Shown here one piece after another: positions 21,768 through 24,261 of a stretch of DNA of 24,261 nt. How positions within the stretch are numbered: position 1 is the first letter of the stretch; every line of letters starts with the position of its first letter. Below the pieces are notes generated by a model that worked only from the letters and a program-made list of their open reading frames with translations, was not told the DNA's origin and did not search any database. The translations under genes and the position numbers were made by a program. The stretch covers positions 1-24,261 of the IMG/VR virus record IMGVR_UViG_3300007538_000177; one strand, 5' to 3'. The DNA comes from a virus.

Positions 21768-22007
21768 ATGGAAAACAAACAAACAAACTTTATTTCTTTA
21801 ATGATGTACTCAAATCAACCCATGCCCTATATTTTAGACGTGGTTAAAGAAACTGAAAAAGCTTATGAGTTAAAAAATCAATGTAATAAATCAATTTGGT
21901 TGCCAAAGTCAGTTATAACTTTTGACGATAATTTGAGAGTATTTAAAATGGCAACCTGGTTTAGAAAAAAATTAACAAACATACAAATTTCAATAATACA
22001 AGGATAA
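21768..22007 (+). CDS. Small hypothetical protein, A+T-rich gene
   Basis: A 79-aa protein with the segment CNKSIWLPKSVITFDD (about residues 38-53), a pattern shared with several small phage proteins, but no established function is known to me. Codons are A+T-rich (TTT, AAA, ATT, AAT), unlike the flanking genes. It has its own promoter and a weak terminator, so it appears to be a single-gene unit and perhaps a recently gained accessory gene. Its product is basic and soluble, without a membrane segment. Confidence 0.6.
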   Translation: MENKQTNFISLMMYSNQPMPYILDVVKETEKAYELKNQCNKSIWLPKSVITFDDNLRVFKMATWFRKKLTNIQISIIQG

Positions 22008-22010
22008 ACA

Positions 22011-22034
22011 AGGGGGCCTAACCGCCCCTCTTTT
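22011..22034 (+). terminator. Weak terminator after the 21768 gene
   Basis: AGGGG (22011-22015) pairs with CCCCT (22025-22029), with the possibility of one extra C-G pair beside a bulged G, followed by CTTTTAC. The stem is short and the T-run is only four bases, so read-through into the following genes is likely. Confidence 0.45.
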
Positions 22035-22067
22035 ACTTTAGACAAACAATAAAACAAAATAACCAAA

Positions 22068-22337
22068 ATGACACAGTTAGACCTTTTAAACGAGAACCCC
22101 TGGCCCGTGTTGGCCTTTGCGGTTTCAATTTACGCCACCTACAAGCTGGTAAAGTATTTAATTAAGCGAGCCGACTACGAGCCTACCGAAGTGCCGCCTA
22201 GAAAGCAAGAGTCTGCTCCTGAGCCAGTAGAGTATTTTAACGACTGGGTTGAGCATATTGCTAAGGAGAACAAAAAGGCGAGAATGTACAAGGGTAAGGC
22301 TGGAGCTATTGCCAAGACAAAGGGAGGTAAAAAATGA
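22068..22337 (+). CDS. Small membrane-anchored protein
   Basis: An 89-aa protein with one hydrophobic segment at about residues 12-30 (PWPVLAFAVSIYATYKLVKYL), then Pro-rich and charged regions (PPRKQESAPEPVE) and a Lys-rich C-terminus. Topology suggests a single-pass inner-membrane protein with the tail in the cytoplasm. The leader is A-rich. It is first in a packed set of small genes up to 23385; the next gene overlaps its stop by 4 bases. No family recognised. Confidence 0.55.
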   Translation: MTQLDLLNENPWPVLAFAVSIYATYKLVKYLIKRADYEPTEVPPRKQESAPEPVEYFNDWVEHIAKENKKARMYKGKAGAIAKTKGGKK

Positions 22338-22666
22338 GCTTTTGCAGTTTTTCGCTAGTACTAAACGTTGCGGCGTTTACTTTCTTGGCTTATAGAGAAG
22401 TTACGCAGCGCAAGCGCCTTAGGGCCAAGATTAAAGAAACCGCTAAGAAATACCAGATCTTAATGGACGGCGTACAAGACGACATACAAGAGACAATAAA
22501 CAAGCTTAAGGCTCAGCGGGATGATATGTATAACCAGGTACTTAAACAAGAGGCGCTAGCTAAAGCGGCCCAAGAGGTTAAAGCAGCAGCTGAGGCAGTT
22601 AAGCCCAAAAGAGCGTATAAAAAACGGGAGGCTAAAGATGGAAACAACCATAAAAAGCAGAAGTAA
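22334..22666 (+). CDS. Membrane protein with cytoplasmic coiled coil
   Basis: A 110-aa protein with a hydrophobic N-terminus (SFSLVLNVAAFTFLAY, residues 5-20) and a long highly charged helical region (residues 25-90), ending in a Lys-rich tail. The start overlaps the previous stop (ATGA), with GGGAGG six bases before the ATG, one of the few Shine-Dalgarno-like sequences in the window. This overlap and the shared membrane segment suggest that the product works with the preceding protein. Unknown function. Confidence 0.55.
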   Translation: MSFCSFSLVLNVAAFTFLAYREVTQRKRLRAKIKETAKKYQILMDGVQDDIQETINKLKAQRDDMYNQVLKQEALAKAAQEVKAAAEAVKPKRAYKKREAKDGNNHKKQK

Positions 22667-22919
22667 AGGCTGGCGCTCTTCTACCCCAATGCTAAACTTT
22701 TGGATAGAGCAACGGGCCGAGGCTTGGACGAAATACTTTGAGGCTTTAGAGCTATTCGAACTAGCTACAACGAACCAAGGAAGGCGAAACGCTGGCAGGT
22801 TAAAGGCAGAAGCTAGCAGCAGGGCGCAGTATTTTGACCTTCTTATTATGGCGGCAATAGATCCACTATTTGACCTTTGGGCGGTTCGGGATCATGTGAG
22901 AGAGGGGGTAGAGTTGTGA
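22638..22919 (+). CDS. Hypothetical helical protein, 93 aa
   Basis: A 93-aa protein rich in aromatic and charged residues with three predicted helices (WIEQRAEAWTKYFEALELFEL, NAGRLKAEASSRAQYFDLLIM). The start overlaps the preceding gene by 29 bases, with GGGAGG 8 bases before the ATG. The stop TGA at 22917-22919 overlaps the next GTG start (GTGA). I recognise no family; the tight overlaps mark it as part of one co-translated unit. Confidence 0.55.
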   Translation: METTIKSRSKGWRSSTPMLNFWIEQRAEAWTKYFEALELFELATTNQGRRNAGRLKAEASSRAQYFDLLIMAAIDPLFDLWAVRDHVREGVEL

Positions 22920-23167
22920 ATAAGTTTGAAAATACGCCAATGCAAGAACTTCGTAAAGATTTAGAGAAAATGATTGAGCCGCATTTAGAGCACGGCTATA
23001 GCAACCCGACAGATGAGCCTTTTTATACTCTTGATCATATCATTTACATGGTGAGAAAAGAGTATTTATTTCAAGAGCAAAATAGACTACAAGAGGCTTG
23101 GCAAGCTGGTTATAATCGGGCCATGGGAGAAGTGGCGCTAAAGGAATTACTTAAAACAGCAAAATGA
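22916..23167 (+). CDS. Hypothetical helical protein, 83 aa
   Basis: The frame is open from TTG at 22877, but the GTG at 22916 forms a GTGA overlap with the previous stop and is preceded by a purine-rich stretch (GAGAGAGGGGGTAGA), so I choose it; the added 13 residues (MGGSGSCERGGRV) would be unlike the rest. The 83-aa protein is helical and acidic-neutral with a DHIIYMVRKEYLFQEQNRLQ segment. It overlaps the next gene by 4 bases (ATGA). Function unknown. Confidence 0.55.
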   Translation: MNKFENTPMQELRKDLEKMIEPHLEHGYSNPTDEPFYTLDHIIYMVRKEYLFQEQNRLQEAWQAGYNRAMGEVALKELLKTAK

Positions 23168-23385
23168 TCGATATGTTGACCCCCGAAAAATACGCTAGCC
23201 AGCTTTACGCTGAAGCCATAGATTTTACCAAGAGCAAGAAAAAGGCGGCAGAAGCTGCACGCTGGGCGCTTGCTACTTTGATAGAGCAGAGTAAAGACTA
23301 CGGTATGCTTATGCACCACTCTAGCGGGCTTAAATTGTTAACCTTTTACAACAAAGCTCTAGAGGAGGCTTGTAAATTAGGTTAA
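23164..23385 (+). CDS. Hypothetical helical protein, 73 aa
   Basis: A 73-aa, mostly helical protein (PEKYASQLYAEAIDFTKS, then AAEAARWALATLIEQS) starting in a 4-base overlap with the previous gene. It ends the packed unit that began at 22068. The reading frame stays open for about 60 codons after its TAA, but that stretch is better explained as non-coding structured sequence. No known family. Confidence 0.6.
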   Translation: MIDMLTPEKYASQLYAEAIDFTKSKKKAAEAARWALATLIEQSKDYGMLMHHSSGLKLLTFYNKALEEACKLG

Positions 23386-23526
23386 GAGTATTATTTTAGC
23401 GGCAGCCCTGGCGGCTTGAAGGCGTCGGCTTGGGCTTACTCTTGTAGCAGAAGGGTAATATGCTATAAAAATCTTGGCCCGTTGGGTTTCGGAAGCTGCT
23501 ACCTCCGTTACTCTTCGGGCTTTTTT
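23384..23526 (+). ncRNA. Candidate structured leader or regulatory RNA
   Basis: The 151-base gap before the replication gene is full of complementary segments. AAGAGTA (23384-23390) pairs with TACTCTT (23437-23443); AGCCC (23404-23408) with GGGCT (23432-23436) inside it; GTAGCAG (23444-23450) with CTGCTAC (23496-23502). A second copy of TTACTCTTC (23508-23516) can pair with GAAGGGTAA (23450-23458), and GCCCG (23477-23481) with CGGGC (23516-23520) before a T6 run, a terminator shape with a large loop. These pairings exclude one another in part, as in attenuators. No tRNA fold fits. Transcription and function are not shown. Confidence 0.45.
23516..23526 (+). terminator. 3' arm and T-run of a large-loop terminator
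   Basis: CGGGC followed by TTTTTT; its partner GCCCG lies 34 bases upstream (23477-23481). It would close the 22068-23385 unit or act as the switchable part of the structured leader. The large loop makes it an uncertain terminator. Confidence 0.4.
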
Positions 23527-23536
23527 ATTGCACAAA

Positions 23537-24261
23537 ATGAAACAGCAAAAAGACGCTTACTACTTTTCCCACGATAGTAACGCAAGACACGACGAGCGTA
23601 TTTTAGAACTACGCGACGCTATGGGGTGGGAAGGTTACGGCCTTTACTGGGCCTTTATTGAAATGATGCGGGAGAGCTCAGACTTTACCGTAACAAAAAA
23701 GCCAGCGGTATTAAGGCAAGCTTTAGGCATTGAAAAAGAGAAGCTAGAGCAGTTTTTGCAGCTCTGCCTTGAGTTCGGTTTATTTACTCAAGACGGCGAA
23801 AGGCTTTACTCTGAGAGCCTTAAGCGCCGAATGGATCAAATGAATGAGCAACGAGAGAAGTTTAGAGAAGCGGGCCGTAAAGGAGGAAAAGTAAGCCAGG
23901 CTCAAGCCACCCTTAAGCCAGGCTCAAGCGATGCTCAAGCAATTAAAGAAAATCAAATTAATCAAATTAATAAAATCAATAAAAGCAGTGAGGAGGATTT
24001 TGTTTTTGAGGGATTTAAGACCGAGAAACTAGCGCAGCGATCTAAAAAGCCTGGGCCGACTTGGGGGCGAGTGCATGATATTTTCATACAATACGGTTTA
24101 GCTGAGCACGTGGCCGAGGATTTTTGGGATAGAATGAGCGACAACAATTGGAACAACGGCACAGTAAAGGACTGGGAGGCTTTTACCGAAAAAGCAGCAG
24201 ACAAGGCGCAGCTTCAGGCTTACGGCTGCCGCTTAGGACATAAGCCAGACCCTAATTATAA
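23537..24261 (+). CDS. Replication protein, DUF4373-like N-terminus (partial)
   Basis: A frame from ATG 23537 that runs off the window end without a stop (241 codons plus two bases). The N-terminus (KDAYYFSHDSNARHDERILELRDAMGWEGYGLYWAFIEMM) is the winged-helix of DUF4373/Lin1244-Lin1753-like proteins, which are replication initiators or replisome organisers in phages. A linker rich in Gln/Ser/Asn (about residues 115-150, including KGGKVSQAQATLKPGSS and QINQINKINK) follows, then a C-terminal domain with FIQYGLAEHVAEDFWDRMSDNNWNNGTVKDWEAF, also typical. It probably loads helicase at the phage origin, which may lie in its own linker-coding DNA. No other gene of the window has a replication-initiation role. 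Confidence 0.82.
   Translation, partial: MKQQKDAYYFSHDSNARHDERILELRDAMGWEGYGLYWAFIEMMRESSDFTVTKKPAVLRQALGIEKEKLEQFLQLCLEFGLFTQDGERLYSESLKRRMDQMNEQREKFREAGRKGGKVSQAQATLKPGSSDAQAIKENQINQINKINKSSEEDFVFEGFKTEKLAQRSKKPGPTWGRVHDIFIQYGLAEHVAEDFWDRMSDNNWNNGTVKDWEAFTEKAADKAQLQAYGCRLGHKPDPNY
23889..23943 (+). repeat. 11-bp-periodic repeats (candidate iterons)
   Basis: The core GCTCAAGC occurs at 23900, 23922 and 23933, with a degenerate copy CCTTAAGC at 23911 and a weaker one (AAGTAAGC) at 23889, all in steps of 11 bases. The 16-base block TAAGCCAGGCTCAAGC is present exactly at 23892-23907 and 23914-23929. Because 11 and 22 are not multiples of three, the copies are read in different frames, so the repetition is at the DNA level and not in the protein. 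Confidence 0.75.
23941..23986 (+). other. A+T-rich tract next to the repeats (candidate DNA unwinding element)
   Basis: A 46-base stretch of almost only A and T, with the 9-base unit ATCAAATTA repeated in tandem (23952-23960, 23961-23969), follows the iteron-like repeats immediately. It encodes the KENQINQINKINK linker. Placement beside iterons is what an origin of replication would show, as in lambda gene O. Confidence 0.6.

Noticed and set aside
22877-22915. TTG start 13 codons upstream of the 83-aa protein.
   Set aside because: GTG 22916 forms a 4-base stop/start overlap and gives a more natural N-terminus.
23404-23520. A possible tRNA or tmRNA in the structured gap.
   Set aside because: No 7-bp acceptor with a T-loop (GTTCRA) and no anticodon arm at the right distance could be found.
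23386-23577. Open frame continuing about 60 codons after the stop at 23385, suggesting stop-codon readthrough.
   Set aside because: Its composition (many Ser, Cys, Arg, Tyr) is unlike the other genes, no readthrough context is evident, and the base pairing and T-run explain the stretch better.

Overview
The window looks like about 24 kb of a tailed-phage genome (siphovirus type, or a prophage of that kind) that infects a Bacteroidetes/Flavobacteriia-like host. The gene order is the HK97-type morphogenesis order: small terminase, large terminase, portal, S78 protease, HK97-fold capsid, connectors, tail tube, frameshifted tail chaperone, tape measure, baseplate, fibre, lysis. Host assignment rests on three things: starts are preceded by A-rich leaders and rarely by Shine-Dalgarno sequences; several genes carry the Bacteroidetes promoter element TAnnTTTG; and several proteins (DUF4373-type replication protein, fibre N-terminus, basic 40-aa protein) resemble families I know from phages of Bacteroidetes. 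No integrase, tRNA, rRNA, CRISPR array or insertion sequence was seen, so lifestyle cannot be decided.

Layout. 42-63: terminator closing whatever lies upstream. 77-2554: packaging genes. 2602-5861: portal, protease, major capsid. 5940-9062: head-tail connection, tail tube, tail chaperones G and GT, tail terminator. 9062-13543: tape measure and a large baseplate/tail-tip protein. 13598-16318: small tail proteins and a mosaic receptor-binding fibre. 16338-19211: lysis region with several membrane proteins, a holin candidate, two spanin-like proteins in overlapping frames, a metallophosphoesterase and an amidase endolysin. 19294-20716 (minus strand): RecT-like annealing protein and RecE-like exonuclease, ending in a strong terminator. 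20754-21579: small helix-turn-helix protein, SSB and a DUF3310 protein, divergent from recE/recT. 21768-23385: small early-type proteins of mostly unknown function. 23386-23526: a non-coding stretch rich in complementary segments. 23537 to the window end: partial DUF4373-type replication protein.

How the parts fit. Late genes (packaging to lysis) run on the plus strand in tightly packed, often 1-4 base overlapping units. Seven genes have TAnnTTTG (or a one-mismatch form) ending exactly 4 bases before the ATG, which would place the transcription start at the start codon and make the mRNAs leaderless. Two of these promoters are divergent and overlapping between recE and the small HTH gene, a compact possible switch. 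The replication gene at the end carries 11-bp-periodic repeats followed directly by an A+T-rich tract inside its coding sequence, the same arrangement as the lambda origin inside gene O. The points most worth checking are this candidate origin, the leaderless promoter set, the structured region before the replication gene, and the GGGAAAC frameshift site in the tail chaperone. Every gap between genes is under 300 bases; the longest are 21580-21767 and 23386-23536, and both are described.
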